Source: Streptomyces klenkii (GTDB lineage Bacteria > Actinomycetota > Actinomycetes > Streptomycetales > Streptomycetaceae). From it: a stretch of DNA of 54,517 nt. Positions 25,834 to 34,548 of this stretch are shown here, piece by piece. Each line of letters opens with the position of its first letter. Positions within the stretch are counted from its first letter, which is position 1. The position numbers were made by a program, and so were the translations under genes. The notes beneath the pieces were generated by a model. The model searched no databases, was not told the origin of the DNA, and was given only the letters and a program-made list of their open reading frames with translations. The stretch is from positions 1-54,517 of the forward strand of contig NZ_RBAM01000025.1 in the NCBI RefSeq assembly GCF_003626645.1, written 5' to 3'.

Positions 25834-26110
25834 CTGCTTCCCGCACGTGTGGGGATGGGCCCATCACGCACAACGGGCGATCGGAGACCCGGGCTGCTCC
25901 CCGCGCCCGCAGGGATGGTCCCGACTGCGACGCCGCCGCGCCCATGGCCTACGTCTGCTCCCCGCGCCTGCGGGGATGGCCCCTGGATGGGGCCCTTGCG
26001 GTCGCGGGCGAGTACAGCGGCCCTCCTCTTGCTGCTCCTTGCGCCTGCGGGGATGGTCCCGACAGCGGCACGAAGCCCTCGGCCCGCACCTCCTGCTCCT
26101 CGCGCCTGCA
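25834..26110 (+). CRISPR. CRISPR array 2, distal block, 4-5 repeats
   Basis: Repeats start at 25834, 25894, 25955, 26032 and a truncated one at 26093 (ends near 26110). The unit at 25955 is identical to the near-leader consensus, unlike the degenerate repeats of the middle. One spacer (25984-26031) is 48 bases, longer than the normal 32. The block ends abruptly where the final repeat is cut after CTGCTCCTCGCGCCTGCA. Confidence 0.88.
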
Positions 26111-26190
26111 GCCGAACAGCCTCTCACCAACATCTTCACGGCACTTCTAGCACCGCCGCCCGCACCCGCCACCCGGCGCACGACAGACAT

Positions 26191-26215
26191 GCGAAAGCCC
26201 TGGGTAGGGCTTCGC
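26191..26215 (+). terminator. Hairpin after the CRISPR array
   Basis: GCGAAAGCCCT pairs with AGGGCTTCGC (one bulged A) around GGGT. It is positioned about 80 bases past the last partial repeat and ahead of the nuclease gene, so it could end the pre-crRNA transcript. The 26111-26387 gap otherwise holds the promoter area of the next gene; TTGACC at 26257-26262 is a candidate -35 with no clear -10. Confidence 0.55.
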
Positions 26216-26387
26216 GTGCGTCATTCACCCAGCAGCACGGCGGTGGTCATAGTGCGTTGACCGAAGTCTTTCGCATCAAGATCAAGTTCCTTGACCGTGA
26301 TCAGTCATGCGTGGTGGGATCTCCCACGCAGATGGCACATTCGCCCTCTGGCCGGGGGAAAAACGTTCATGCCGCCAAGGGGGGACC

Positions 26388-27764
26388 TTGCGAATCAGAA
26401 CCGCATCAACAGCACTTGCAGCCCTGCTCGTACTCGGTGGAAGCGCTGCCGCGCACGCCGCCGAGCAGCCGGCACCGAAGGTTGAGGGTCCGGCGCCCGT
26501 CCTCGCCGCGGAGCAGCACCCCGGGTTCATGCCGCTCAATGGCCCTCGCCCCAGCTCCAGCAAGACCGTCTCCACCGACGCACCGACCAGCAGCACCGGT
26601 GACTGCGCTGACGTTCAGAAGAACCCCCAGCGGTTCATGAAGCCCGGCGAAGACACCACCTGGTGCTTCAGCTGGGATGGTCCCTCCGAGACCGCCAAGA
26701 ACCGCCGCTCCATGACCGGGACGCCCGGCATGGTCTGGTGCGACGTGGTACAGGGCAAGATGGTCGAGCAGGCGACGCGGGAGTCCATCTGCGGGCACCA
26801 CGTCTTCACCGGCAAGATCATCGACAAGACGGGGCTACCCGCCGGAGAGATCACGGGTACGGTCGCCCAGGAGGTCTTCACCAAGAACTCCGAGACAGGA
26901 TTCGACGAAAACTTCTTCCTGAGAATCACTGACGCCACCGGCGAAGCCAAGGCCGGTATGACTGCTTCCATCGCCGCCGAGTGCGTCGGAGCCTGCCAGC
27001 AAGGCCCGGACCCGTGGAAGGGAAACGCCTCCCTCCAGAAGGGCACCGTCCTTGAAGGAACCTGGCACCGCAGCTGGACCGGGACGACCGGACACGCCGG
27101 CTTCAAAATCGGATACGCCCTGGTCTTCAAGTCAGGAAACAAGGACTCCAAGCCTGCCGCCATCGGCTGGACCTGGGCCAAGGGCGCCGACGCCGTCCGC
27201 TGCGACAACGAGATCACCAAGTACGCCGGCTGCGCCATCCCGACCTTCACCCCGACCATGGAATTCAACCGGGACAAGTACCCCTCGGCATCGGACTACA
27301 TGAGCAAGCAGTCCGTCTTCCTGCTCGGCAAGCCCGGCAACGAGTACTACGGCGGGAAGCCCCTGCACCGCGAAGCAGACGACAAGAAGGCCGGCGACAA
27401 CCGCAACGTCGTCTGCGACAAGACGTTCAACAAGATCGATAACTTTAGCGGCAAGTTTGAGATCCAGTGTGACGAATACCCCTTCGCGCGAACCAAGGAA
27501 AGTGGCGGCCAGCTCGGCATCAAGTCAGGTTCTGAGTGCGCCTACCAGGGAGAACTCGTCCCTGGAGGAACGCAAGCCGGTGGCGCCATCCCTAACTTCG
27601 CGTACTCCGTCAAGTCCGCTAAGGCGTCATCGGCACCTGCTGGCACGGCAGCATGTGCCCGGTCCGGGATGAGCAAGAACGATAACGAAGGGATCGGGGG
27701 CGACCTCGCCCGCTTCTTCACCAAGAACCGGGTCCTCGACAACGACCCCTTCTGGGTCTACTGA
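26388..27764 (+). CDS. Secreted protein with NucA/NucB-type nuclease domain, 458 aa
   Basis: I choose the TTG at 26388, with AAGGGGGG four bases upstream, over an ATG/GTG 81 bases earlier, because it begins the signal peptide directly (LRIRTASTALAALLVLGGSA, cleavage near AHAAEQ). Residues about 70-330 are a Cys-rich, beta-type region, with pairs such as WCFSWDG...WCDVVQG...CGHH and AAECVGACQQG. The C-terminal third holds the NucA/NucB signature: LHREADDKKAGDNRNVVCDK, then CDEYPFARTKESGG (DEYPF catalytic acidic pair) and SECAYQGELVPGG. NucA/NucB enzymes are secreted DNA endonucleases. It is convergent with the DUF6461 gene and shares its terminator. Function as extracellular nuclease or toxin is inferred. 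Confidence 0.8.
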   Translation: MRIRTASTALAALLVLGGSAAAHAAEQPAPKVEGPAPVLAAEQHPGFMPLNGPRPSSSKTVSTDAPTSSTGDCADVQKNPQRFMKPGEDTTWCFSWDGPSETAKNRRSMTGTPGMVWCDVVQGKMVEQATRESICGHHVFTGKIIDKTGLPAGEITGTVAQEVFTKNSETGFDENFFLRITDATGEAKAGMTASIAAECVGACQQGPDPWKGNASLQKGTVLEGTWHRSWTGTTGHAGFKIGYALVFKSGNKDSKPAAIGWTWAKGADAVRCDNEITKYAGCAIPTFTPTMEFNRDKYPSASDYMSKQSVFLLGKPGNEYYGGKPLHREADDKKAGDNRNVVCDKTFNKIDNFSGKFEIQCDEYPFARTKESGGQLGIKSGSECAYQGELVPGGTQAGGAIPNFAYSVKSAKASSAPAGTAACARSGMSKNDNEGIGGDLARFFTKNRVLDNDPFWVY

Positions 27765-27782
27765 CCTCAAGATGAAAGGCAT

Positions 27783-27813
27783 GGTGGGGCTGGGCAGTCT
27801 GCTCAGCCCCACC
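27783..27813. terminator. Bidirectional terminator
   Basis: GGTGGGGCTGGGC (27783-27795) pairs with GCTCAGCCCCACC (27801-27813) with one G-T pair and a short AGTCT loop. It lies between the convergent stops of the nuclease gene (27764) and the DUF6461 gene (27821), so it probably ends both transcripts. Confidence 0.8.
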
Positions 27814-27820
27814 GGCCATG

Positions 27821-28432
27821 TCAGGTCCGGATCCTCACCGCGGGGAGGTCCTCAAAGTCCGAACTGCGCGGCACTCCCAAACCCCACGCCTCCAACTCCT
27901 CCAGCACTCGGCCCGTCGGGTCCGCAGCCTCGGCCAGCCCCTCGACGACAAATCCATCCGAACCCTGATCCGGATGGAGCGGATCGTAGGAGGAGACCAC
28001 ACGGCCATCCACCGCGTAAGTCACCCAAGACGCTGCATTCCCAGACCGCCTGAACCCAACAAGCCGGGTACCGACCGAGGCACGCTCAACGATCTCCCGG
28101 CCCGTCAGCGCGGCACCAAAACTCTCAATGGCATAAGCCCACCCCGCGATCTCGCCGACCCGGGCCACCTCGCCACCGTCGACGAGGAAGCCATCAGCCT
28201 GCAGTTCCTCCCGGTCAAGGTCGGCACTCTCAAGGTCCGACTCATCCTGGTACCGATTGAACACGTCGACGGCTTCCGCCTGCTCCCGGCTCAGCGCCCG
28301 GACCGCCGCGCCATCCGCTCCGAGCTTCCTCAACAGCCCCTCCGCGGTCTCGCCGGCACAGAAGAGGACTGTGAACCCCTCATCGCTGTAGGACTCAGGT
28401 AGCCAGGCGATTCCGTCATGCGCACCATTCAT
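27821..28432 (-). CDS. DUF6461-type protein, 203 aa
   Basis: ATG at 28432. The N-terminus DGIAWLPESYSDEGFTVLFC followed by AGETAEGLLRKLGAD is the hallmark of the DUF6461 family, with a second conserved region AYAIESFGAALTGREIVERA and NAASWVTYAVDGRVVSSYDP. 203 residues, full length. Function is not established; in Streptomyces these genes are common and scattered, and the acidic, soluble, alpha/beta character would suit an immunity-type protein. The convergent neighbour encodes a secreted nuclease, but the shared terminator rather than an operon joins them, so toxin-immunity pairing is only a possibility. Confidence 0.75.
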   Translation of the reverse strand: MNGAHDGIAWLPESYSDEGFTVLFCAGETAEGLLRKLGADGAAVRALSREQAEAVDVFNRYQDESDLESADLDREELQADGFLVDGGEVARVGEIAGWAYAIESFGAALTGREIVERASVGTRLVGFRRSGNAASWVTYAVDGRVVSSYDPLHPDQGSDGFVVEGLAEAADPTGRVLEELEAWGLGVPRSSDFEDLPAVRIRT

Positions 28433-28614
28433 GAACGGAGACTACGACCCACTACCGTAGGGGCTCCAGCAGCGGTCATAGGATCTTCGGCGAGTGGCAT
28501 GGACCCATATCTTCCACGCCGCGTCAACGTTTCGCACCATCTGTAGGCCACAGCCAACCTGCCTGTTTCTGTGGAAGCCGCTCACCGGGCGGGGTCGCAC
28601 GTCACGATGACGTG

Positions 28615-28770
28615 ATGCATGCCTCACGCCTCCTGGCCGCCGCCTTACCCATCTTCCTTGCCGCCGGTCTCGTCAGCTGCTCCACGGCTGCACCCCCGGA
28701 CAGGCCAGCCCCCTCGGCAACGTCGCCACAGCTGAGCAAGGCCGCCGTGACCGAGCGGTGCGTCTCCGCG
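28615..28770 (+). pseudogene. Lipoprotein gene, 5' end only
   Basis: ATG at 28615 (or GTG 28612) begins MHASRLLAAALPIFLAAGLV followed by SCSTAAPP: a lipoprotein signal with lipobox LVSC. After about 50 codons (QLSKAAVTERCVSAV) the sequence turns into methyltransferase sequence at about 28772 in a different frame. The rest of the lipoprotein is gone. The 28433-28614 gap holds only its promoter area. Confidence 0.6.
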
Positions 28771-28771
28771 G

Positions 28772-29042
28772 TTCCATTGACGTCTCCGAGGTCATCGTCG
28801 CGGAGGCAGCCAGGGCCGCCGATCGGGCCGGGGAGAAGGACGTCACCGTACTGACCGCTGACGGCTACCTCGGCCAACTCGGCAAGGGCTCTACGACCGG
28901 ATCGTGGTTACCTGCGGCGTCACTGGCATCTCCCCGCACTGGCTTGATCAGATCACCGACGACGGACAGATCGTGGTCCCCGTCGCGCAGGGCGCCTTCC
29001 ACTCCACCCTATCCGTCACCGCGACGGCGCCCGTCTGCTCGG
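28772..29042 (+). pseudogene. Second isoaspartyl-methyltransferase-like fragment
   Basis: Reads IDVSEVIVAEAARAADRAGE, KDVTVLTADGYLGQLGKG and, after a shift near 28889, YDRIVVTCGVTGISPHWLDQ, ITDDGQIVVPVAQGAFHSTL. It is clearly related to 4.93-5.61 kb (same residues at most positions), but truncated at both ends: the upstream GAGAG core is replaced by the lipoprotein stub and the downstream part by dnaE2 sequence. Confidence 0.75.
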
Positions 29043-30265
29043 CCCGGTCTCCGAACCCGTGAAAGCCCTGTCCGCCGGCCGAGCCGACCGCGCCGAGCAG
29101 CTCCTCGCCCCCTGGCGCGACCTCGCCGGACCGAACCTGCGCCTGGAGACGGTGTGGTGGCAACTGCCCGGCACCGGCCCCGGCTCGCTCCGCCTCCCCG
29201 CCCGCACCCTCGGCCTGGCCGACCAGCTCGGCATCCCCGCCGTACTGACCAACGCCGTCCGCTACGCCGACCCCTCCTAGCACTGCCTCGCCGACGTTCT
29301 CGACGCCGCCCGCCTCCTGAGACCGATCGACCGCCGCCACCTCGACGCGGGGGAGCGGTGGCTCAAGGACCCGGTCTCCCTCACGGTGGCCGCCGAACGC
29401 ATCGCGGAAGCCGCCGGCGCCGGCCCGGACCGCGCGCTGCGCCTGCTGGCACAGACCGCACGGACCGCCGAGGAGTGCACCCTCGATGCGGTGAAGGACC
29501 TGGGCCTGGGCATCCCGCACTTCCCCGAACCCGAAGCCGTCGGTGCCGACCCGGGCCAGGGCGGCGCGGCGCGGCTGCTGCGCGAGCGCTGCGAGGCCGG
29601 CATGGTCCTCCGCGGCCTGGACCACGACCCCGACGCCCTGGCCCGGCTGGAGGAGGAGCTCGCCGTCATCGGCCGCCTCGGCTTCGACTCCTACTTCCTC
29701 ACCGTCGCCCAGGTCGTCGCCGACATCCGCGAGATGGGCATCCGCGTCGCCGCCCGCGGCTCGGGCGCCGGCAGCATGGTCAACCCCGCCCTCAACGTGG
29801 CCACGGCAAACCCCCTCTCCCACCGGTTGCTCTTCGAGCGCTTCCTCTCCGAGCGCGGCCGGAGCCTGCCCGACATCGACATCGACGTCGAATCCGCCCG
29901 CCGCCTTCAGGTCTACGACCGCATCATCGAACGCTTCGGCCCCGAGAGAGTCGCGGTCACCGGCATGCCCGAGACCTACCGCACCCGCCACGCCCTCCGC
30001 TTCCCTGTCAAGTTCAGCGTGTTGAGGGTCAAGCGCCGAACTTGCCATCCTGGTACTCCTGCAGCGCCCGCCGACCGCCAACGGGGCGGCCTTCGGCACG
30101 CTGGAGGACGACCGGTATGGTCAACCTCCTCTTCGCCCCACCCGTGTGGGAGCGCTGCGACGCACTCTCCTTGAAGCCTCCGCCGTGCTCCTGGACGGGC
30201 ACGTAGAGCGGGCGTACGACGCTGTCAACATCCTGGTGCACCAGGCGGAGGCGGGCGCAGTGCCG
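29043..30265 (+). pseudogene. DnaE2-like (error-prone DNA polymerase III alpha) fragment
   Basis: Starts inside the gene: VKALSAGRADRAEQLLAPWR, then LGLADQLGIPAVLTNAVRYA (PHP-domain end). A TAG at 29278-29280 stands where ADPAQHRLADVLDAARLL is expected, probably a CAG-to-TAG change. Reading resumes DAARLLRPIDRRHLDAGERW to GFDSYFLTVAQVVADIREMG, ARGSGAGSMVNPALNVATAN, LPDIDIDVESARRLQVYDRI. At about 30010 a large internal deletion jumps to the C-terminal OB-fold region (FGTLEDDR...GMVNLLFAPPVWERCDALSL, then EASAVLLDGHVERAYDAVNI, with shifts). The catalytic aspartates of the polymerase palm beyond DIDID are gone. Non-functional. Confidence 0.8.
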
Positions 30266-30396
30266 GCCTCCGCTGCCCGGCGTCGCCGCTTTGGGCGGTG
30301 ACATTGCGGCCACCCCGTTCCTCCTTTGCTTCGGAGTTGCGTGGCCGGGTGCTCGCACGCACGGGTCGGCGAGCACCCTTGCATGATTGATCTTGA

Positions 30397-30744
30397 TTAG
30401 AAGGGCCGGTGCCGGAACCTTCGGCGACGTCTCAGCTGCCATTCGGCCCACTGTTCGGCCCGTGCCTCCTTCCGTGTCGTGGAACGTCGTACGGCGTGCT
30501 GCCACGGGCGGTGTGCGATGGCAAGTAGCGCCACGGCGGCCGGAATGAGGGGAGCCGCGAGCAACGCGAACGTGCCGCTGTGGACGGCCAACACGGCGAG
30601 CAAGATCATGTTGGGGAATGACAAGTAGACAACAACGGTCAGGGTCTTGAGCATCCAATCCCCCAGGAGGCCCCGTGCCTCTGCACGGACGGCCTCCTCA
30701 ATGTCAGGGGGGAGCGCAGCAGTGGCCGACGCAGCCTCACTCAT
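30397..30744 (-). CDS. Small two-helix membrane protein, 115 aa
   Basis: ATG at 30744. An acidic N-terminus (SAATAALPPDIEEAVRAEAR-like) is followed by two hydrophobic stretches at about residues 33-55 (LTVVVYLSFPNMILLAVLAV) and 58-78 (GTFALLAAPLIPAAVALLAI), then a highly basic tail (WQLRRRRRFRHRPF). Inner-membrane protein with cytoplasmic ends predicted. Unknown function. It is divergent from the STAND ATPase gene, 314 bases between starts, with no gene in that gap. Confidence 0.6.
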   Translation of the reverse strand: MSEAASATAALPPDIEEAVRAEARGLLGDWMLKTLTVVVYLSFPNMILLAVLAVHSGTFALLAAPLIPAAVALLAIAHRPWQHAVRRSTTRKEARAEQWAEWQLRRRRRFRHRPF

Positions 30745-31057
30745 TGCAGCCGCCTCCTCGGTTGCCTGCCAGGGCGATCGCGCCGAGGGGACGAACGCCG
30801 CGCATCCGAGGCGAGGGCCGCTTGAAGGGGCGCTGCTCCGTCAAACAGGGCGTCCGCCCTGTTCCATCCGGGATCCCTGCTTGTGCCTGGCCCGGGATCT
30901 TCATCCGTGAGTTCATCTGTTCTCTCCTCTGATCGGACCGGCTGCGCGTGTTGCGCCAAAGCCGTGACCAGCAGAGAAGCAATGGGGGAGGATCTTCCAC
31001 GAGTGTTCTGGAACATCCTGGAACTTCTGGGCTGCCACCAGCGGGGGAGGAAAGATC

Positions 31058-33766
31058 ATGGATACTGGACAGGACGATCCGGCGAAGGGGAACAAGCGGC
31101 CGCGGCAACGGCGTACGCCGCTTCCAGAGCTCGCGGAACTTACCGCGAACCTCAACAGGGCTTTCCGAGACTCGCAGTACGAGACCCGGACGCAGTTGGT
31201 GAATAGGACTGACCTGAGCCCCAGTGAGGTCAGCGAGATGCTGAGCGGCACAGCGCGCCGCGGCCCTGACGCCTATCGCCGTTTGGCCGAGGCACTCGGC
31301 GTCGCGCCGAAAGACATCAACAGCTGGCTGGCGAAGGTCGATGAACGGCGCGAGCGGACAGCAGGCCTGACGAGTCCGGTCAGCCTTGAGGCGCCGGTGG
31401 CGTTGTTGCCTCCGTCGGTGCGCGGTCGCACGACGTTGTGGGCAGAGCTCCGCCGACGGTTGACGTCGCCTGCTAGACGGCTGCTGGTGCTCCATGGAAT
31501 GGGCGGGTCCGGAAAGAGCACACTGGCCCTTCGGCTGGTCTCCTTTGCTCAGGACCGGGGGATCCCGGCCTGGTGGGTGCCGGCGCTGGACGAGGAGACC
31601 GTGGCCGCGCACCTCTACGAACTCGCGGCGGCCCTCGGCGCCACTACCCGGGAGCTGGCGGCAGCGCGGGCTACTGGAAACGGTCCACGACTGCTATGGG
31701 GGCTCCTGGACAAACTGGAAGGCCCATGGCTGCTGGTGCTCGACGGCGCTGACCGGTTGCCGGCTAAGGCGAGCGGCTCTGTGGCCGACGGGACCGGATG
31801 GATCCGCCCATCGGCTCGCGGGCTGGTGGTGATTACCAGCCGCGACAGCAACCCTCATCGATGGGGGACTCGGGCGAACCGCAGGCCCGTCAAGCCCCTG
31901 GGGCGCGACGATGCCGGACAGGTTCTGCTCGACTACGCACCCGAGGCGGGCCGTGCGCAGGAGGCACAAGACCTTGGAGAACGCGTCGGGGGCGTGCCGC
32001 TGGCCCTTCACTTGATCGGCTCGTACCTGCGCACGAGCTTCGGCGCTGCGACCACGTTTACGCAATATCAGGCCGAACTCGAGCGTCGGACAGCGGCCTT
32101 CCTCGACCAGGGGGGACCGACTGTCCCTCCGGCTGCCCGTACCCATGCCCACCTCCGGCAGATGATCACGTATACGTGGGAGTTGTCCCTGGACGCACTC
32201 GACGAACGCGGCATGTCTGATGCCCGGACCTTGCTCAGGCTCTTGTCGGGGTTCGCGCCAACCCCACTGCCGGTTGACACGCTGGATCCCGAACTGCTGG
32301 CCGGGCGGATCGGCGGCGAGCCCACGACGGTATCGGCGAAGGAGGTCTTCACTCCGGGGACGCCGCCAAGCGAAGACGAGCGAGACCGGCTCCTCGCTGC
32401 GCTGGCCGACATGGGGCTGATCGACGTCGACCGGACTTCGGAAGGCACCCGCTGGCTGCAGATGCACTCGCTCGTTGCCGAAGTAAGCAACCTGCACCTG
32501 CACAAGGACTCAGAACGGGCCCAGTCCACTGCTCTGCTTGTCTGCCGACTGCTGTGCGACTTCGATGATCACCACCAGCCAAGCGCCCCGGAAAACTGGC
32601 CGCTGTGGGCCATGCTCGTGCCACACGTTCGGCACGTACTTGATAACGCTCCGGACTCTCCCGAGGGCAAGTTCATCCGCATCGGCCTGGTCTGGGCGTG
32701 CGAGCAGGCAGCCAACTACCTCAACCGATCCGGCGACACCGCAGCTGCCAGGCGACTCCTCGAACAAGCGAGCCACCTGACTGACAGGCCGGATGCAGCG
32801 CGGACGTTCCGGCCCCTCCTGAATCGCCGCCGGGCGGAGTACGCTGCTGATCCCCAGGAGCGTGTCCGTCTCGCTGGTCGAGCCATGCGAGAAGGGCTGG
32901 TCACCTCGGAGTTTCCGCCCGAGGAATGGCTGCGGGCTGCCCAGATGAGGGCGGCGGGCCTGCTGGAGGTCGGCTCGGTGGCCCGGGCGGCCGAGGAGAT
33001 TGACGCCTACGTCAAACTCGCCGAACAAGTTCTCGGCGCCCGCCACCGCGTCACGGTGGATATCCGCCTCACCCGGGCGAATGTGTGGACCACGCAGGAT
33101 AAGCATCAGGCAGCGGTGGACGAGTTGACCGCGCTGCTGCATATCGTCCGTCAGGATCCCGAAGCCGGTGAAGAGGACGGCATCCGGATCAATCTTGCCG
33201 CAGCTCTGACGTCCCTCGGCGATTTTGAGGTCGCCGAGGAACATGCCCGAGCTGTGATCAGAGCACGCGCGAGACGGCTCGGCCCCGATCACCCAGACAC
33301 ACTGCGCAACCGCATCCTCCTTGCCGGAATCCTGCGCGGCCAACAGCGAATGGACGAAGCTCTGCGAGAGAGCGCCGATGCCCTGGCTCTGGCACGCCGT
33401 CGGCTGCCACCGGGTCACGAGACGATCCTGTCGTTGCATCTGTCGGCTGCTGAGGCTCTGGCATGGTCTGGGAACCTGGAGCGAGCTGAGGAGGAACTGG
33501 CTGCCCTCGAGCCGGCTATGAACCGCCTGACTGTTCCCGCTCAGTTGTGGATGAACTATCTCAAACAGGTACATCTGGTTAGACGCTGGCGTCGTGAGGG
33601 GATGCCATCCCGCGACGACCTAGTGGCCATGGGCTTGGGGAAGCAAGATCCAGAGTTGCAGCGGGCTCTGCTGGCGGCCGTCCGCGAGCACAACGCCACC
33701 ATCGTCGAACTCAACAACCGCGCGGGACTCAAGACGCCACCCATCCAGACCCTGGACGATCACTGA
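31058..33766 (+). CDS. HTH-STAND ATPase with TPR C-terminus, 902 aa
   Basis: ATG at 31058 with GGAGGAAAG ribosome site. Residues 25-90 form an XRE-like HTH (TDLSPSEVSEMLSGTARRGP, DAYRRLAEALGVAPKDINSW). Residues about 130-430 form a NB-ARC-type NTPase: Walker A in RRLLVLHGMGGSGKSTLALR, Walker B in PWLLVLDGADRLP, then sensor-type sequence GLVVITSRD and VGGVPLALHLIGSYLR (GLPL-like motif). Residues about 500-880 are TPR-like helical repeats (LARRRLPPGHETILSLHLSA, AAEALAWSGNLERAEEELAA). This is the actinobacterial STAND class: a nucleotide-dependent switch with a sensor and an output domain, here DNA binding. No nuclease or TIR effector is fused. It could regulate a nearby gene or act in phage defence. 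Confidence 0.85.
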   Translation: MDTGQDDPAKGNKRPRQRRTPLPELAELTANLNRAFRDSQYETRTQLVNRTDLSPSEVSEMLSGTARRGPDAYRRLAEALGVAPKDINSWLAKVDERRERTAGLTSPVSLEAPVALLPPSVRGRTTLWAELRRRLTSPARRLLVLHGMGGSGKSTLALRLVSFAQDRGIPAWWVPALDEETVAAHLYELAAALGATTRELAAARATGNGPRLLWGLLDKLEGPWLLVLDGADRLPAKASGSVADGTGWIRPSARGLVVITSRDSNPHRWGTRANRRPVKPLGRDDAGQVLLDYAPEAGRAQEAQDLGERVGGVPLALHLIGSYLRTSFGAATTFTQYQAELERRTAAFLDQGGPTVPPAARTHAHLRQMITYTWELSLDALDERGMSDARTLLRLLSGFAPTPLPVDTLDPELLAGRIGGEPTTVSAKEVFTPGTPPSEDERDRLLAALADMGLIDVDRTSEGTRWLQMHSLVAEVSNLHLHKDSERAQSTALLVCRLLCDFDDHHQPSAPENWPLWAMLVPHVRHVLDNAPDSPEGKFIRIGLVWACEQAANYLNRSGDTAAARRLLEQASHLTDRPDAARTFRPLLNRRRAEYAADPQERVRLAGRAMREGLVTSEFPPEEWLRAAQMRAAGLLEVGSVARAAEEIDAYVKLAEQVLGARHRVTVDIRLTRANVWTTQDKHQAAVDELTALLHIVRQDPEAGEEDGIRINLAAALTSLGDFEVAEEHARAVIRARARRLGPDHPDTLRNRILLAGILRGQQRMDEALRESADALALARRRLPPGHETILSLHLSAAEALAWSGNLERAEEELAALEPAMNRLTVPAQLWMNYLKQVHLVRRWRREGMPSRDDLVAMGLGKQDPELQRALLAAVREHNATIVELNNRAGLKTPPIQTLDDH

Positions 33767-33819
33767 GACCGCAGCTTCCCTTGGGCGCGAGCCCCGGCGG
33801 ATGGGCTGTGCGACGCCGC

Positions 33820-34233
33820 TCAGCGCGGCGTTGGTGGAATGGGCAGCACGCGGACGACCGGATCCGGATTTGCCAGTTGTTCGCGTAGCTGCCGGTTTTC
33901 CAATGTGGGTTGATTGACCACGCGGACCAGCCCTCCGACGTCGTCGCGAAGCTGTTCGAGCTCGTCCTTGTCCTTCTGGCGGAGTTCTTTCAGCTTTACG
34001 ACTTGTTTGCGGAGCCGTGTCTCGGCGTCGGTCGGTTGCCCGCGCTCTTTGACCTTGGCGTAGAACTCGTTCTTTAGGTCGAGGTGGCGCTGGGTAAGGG
34101 CGTTGCGGGGGACGCCGGCCTCAAGGGCGAGGGCCACCACGGTCAGAGCTCCGTTGGAGCGCTCCGTACGGCCGGACAGGATGCGTGCCATGGCGGCCCG
34201 GATACGGTCGCGTTCGTCGAGTGCTCCGCTCAT
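33820..34233 (-). CDS. DUF6262 (Tn554 TnpC-like) protein, 137 aa
   Basis: I start at the ATG at 34233, which overlaps the stop of the upstream gene (ATGA). Its start MSGALDERDRIRAAMARILS, then GVPRNALTQRHLDLKNEFYA and KQVVKLKELRQKDKDELEQL with a long coiled coil and a Pro-rich end is the typical form of DUF6262 proteins. Tn554-like TnpC accompanies tyrosine recombinases TnpA/TnpB and affects orientation and efficiency of transposition. No such recombinase lies next to it here, so the set looks incomplete. Confidence 0.7.
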   Translation of the reverse strand: MSGALDERDRIRAAMARILSGRTERSNGALTVVALALEAGVPRNALTQRHLDLKNEFYAKVKERGQPTDAETRLRKQVVKLKELRQKDKDELEQLRDDVGGLVRVVNQPTLENRQLREQLANPDPVVRVLPIPPTPR

Positions 34234-34548
34234 GCCGTCGTGTCCTTCAAGGTGATCTTGGTCCGGTCGTGGGTGTCGGCGGCGTCCCGAAGGCGCTTCA
34301 CGTGGTCGCGCAGCCGTTCGCTGATCGGCTCCGGGACGTGCGCGGCCTGCGGCTGCTGTTCTGCGTACGGCCAGGCGCTGGGGTGTGCGGCCCTGCCTGA
34401 CCCAGGAGTGGGCGGTGGTGCGGTGCAGGGCGATGTGGTGGCCGTCGATGGCGAGGAGGTGGTTGATCTCCCGGACGAGGTCGCAGGGCTCCCAGCCGGC
34501 ATGGGCGAGGGCGGCGGCCAGTTTCTGATTCGGTTCGGTTGCAGGCAC
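34230..34548 (-). pseudogene. Small HTH-like gene upstream of DUF6262, frameshifted
   Basis: Reads MPATEPNQKLAAALAHAGWE, PCDLVREINHLLAIDGHHIA, HRTTAHSWVRQGRTPQ. Then a shift near 34375-34395 is needed to reach SAWPYAEQQPQAAHVPEPIS, ERLRDHVKRLRDAADTHDRT and the stop at 34230-34232. The length (319 bases) is not a multiple of three, supporting the shift. The N-terminal part resembles the HTH that goes with DUF6262-type gene pairs. The downstream gene overlaps it by four bases (ATGA). Confidence 0.5.

Noticed and set aside
18710..26110. Long open frames across the CRISPR arrays, both strands
   Set aside because: They follow the 61-base repeat period, shift frame at each unit, and consist of repeated motifs such as RACGDGP; they are translations of repeats.
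29386..30174. An intact dnaE-type gene of 262 residues
   Set aside because: It starts in the middle of the DnaE2 sequence, lacks the PHP start and polymerase palm, and crosses an internal deletion.
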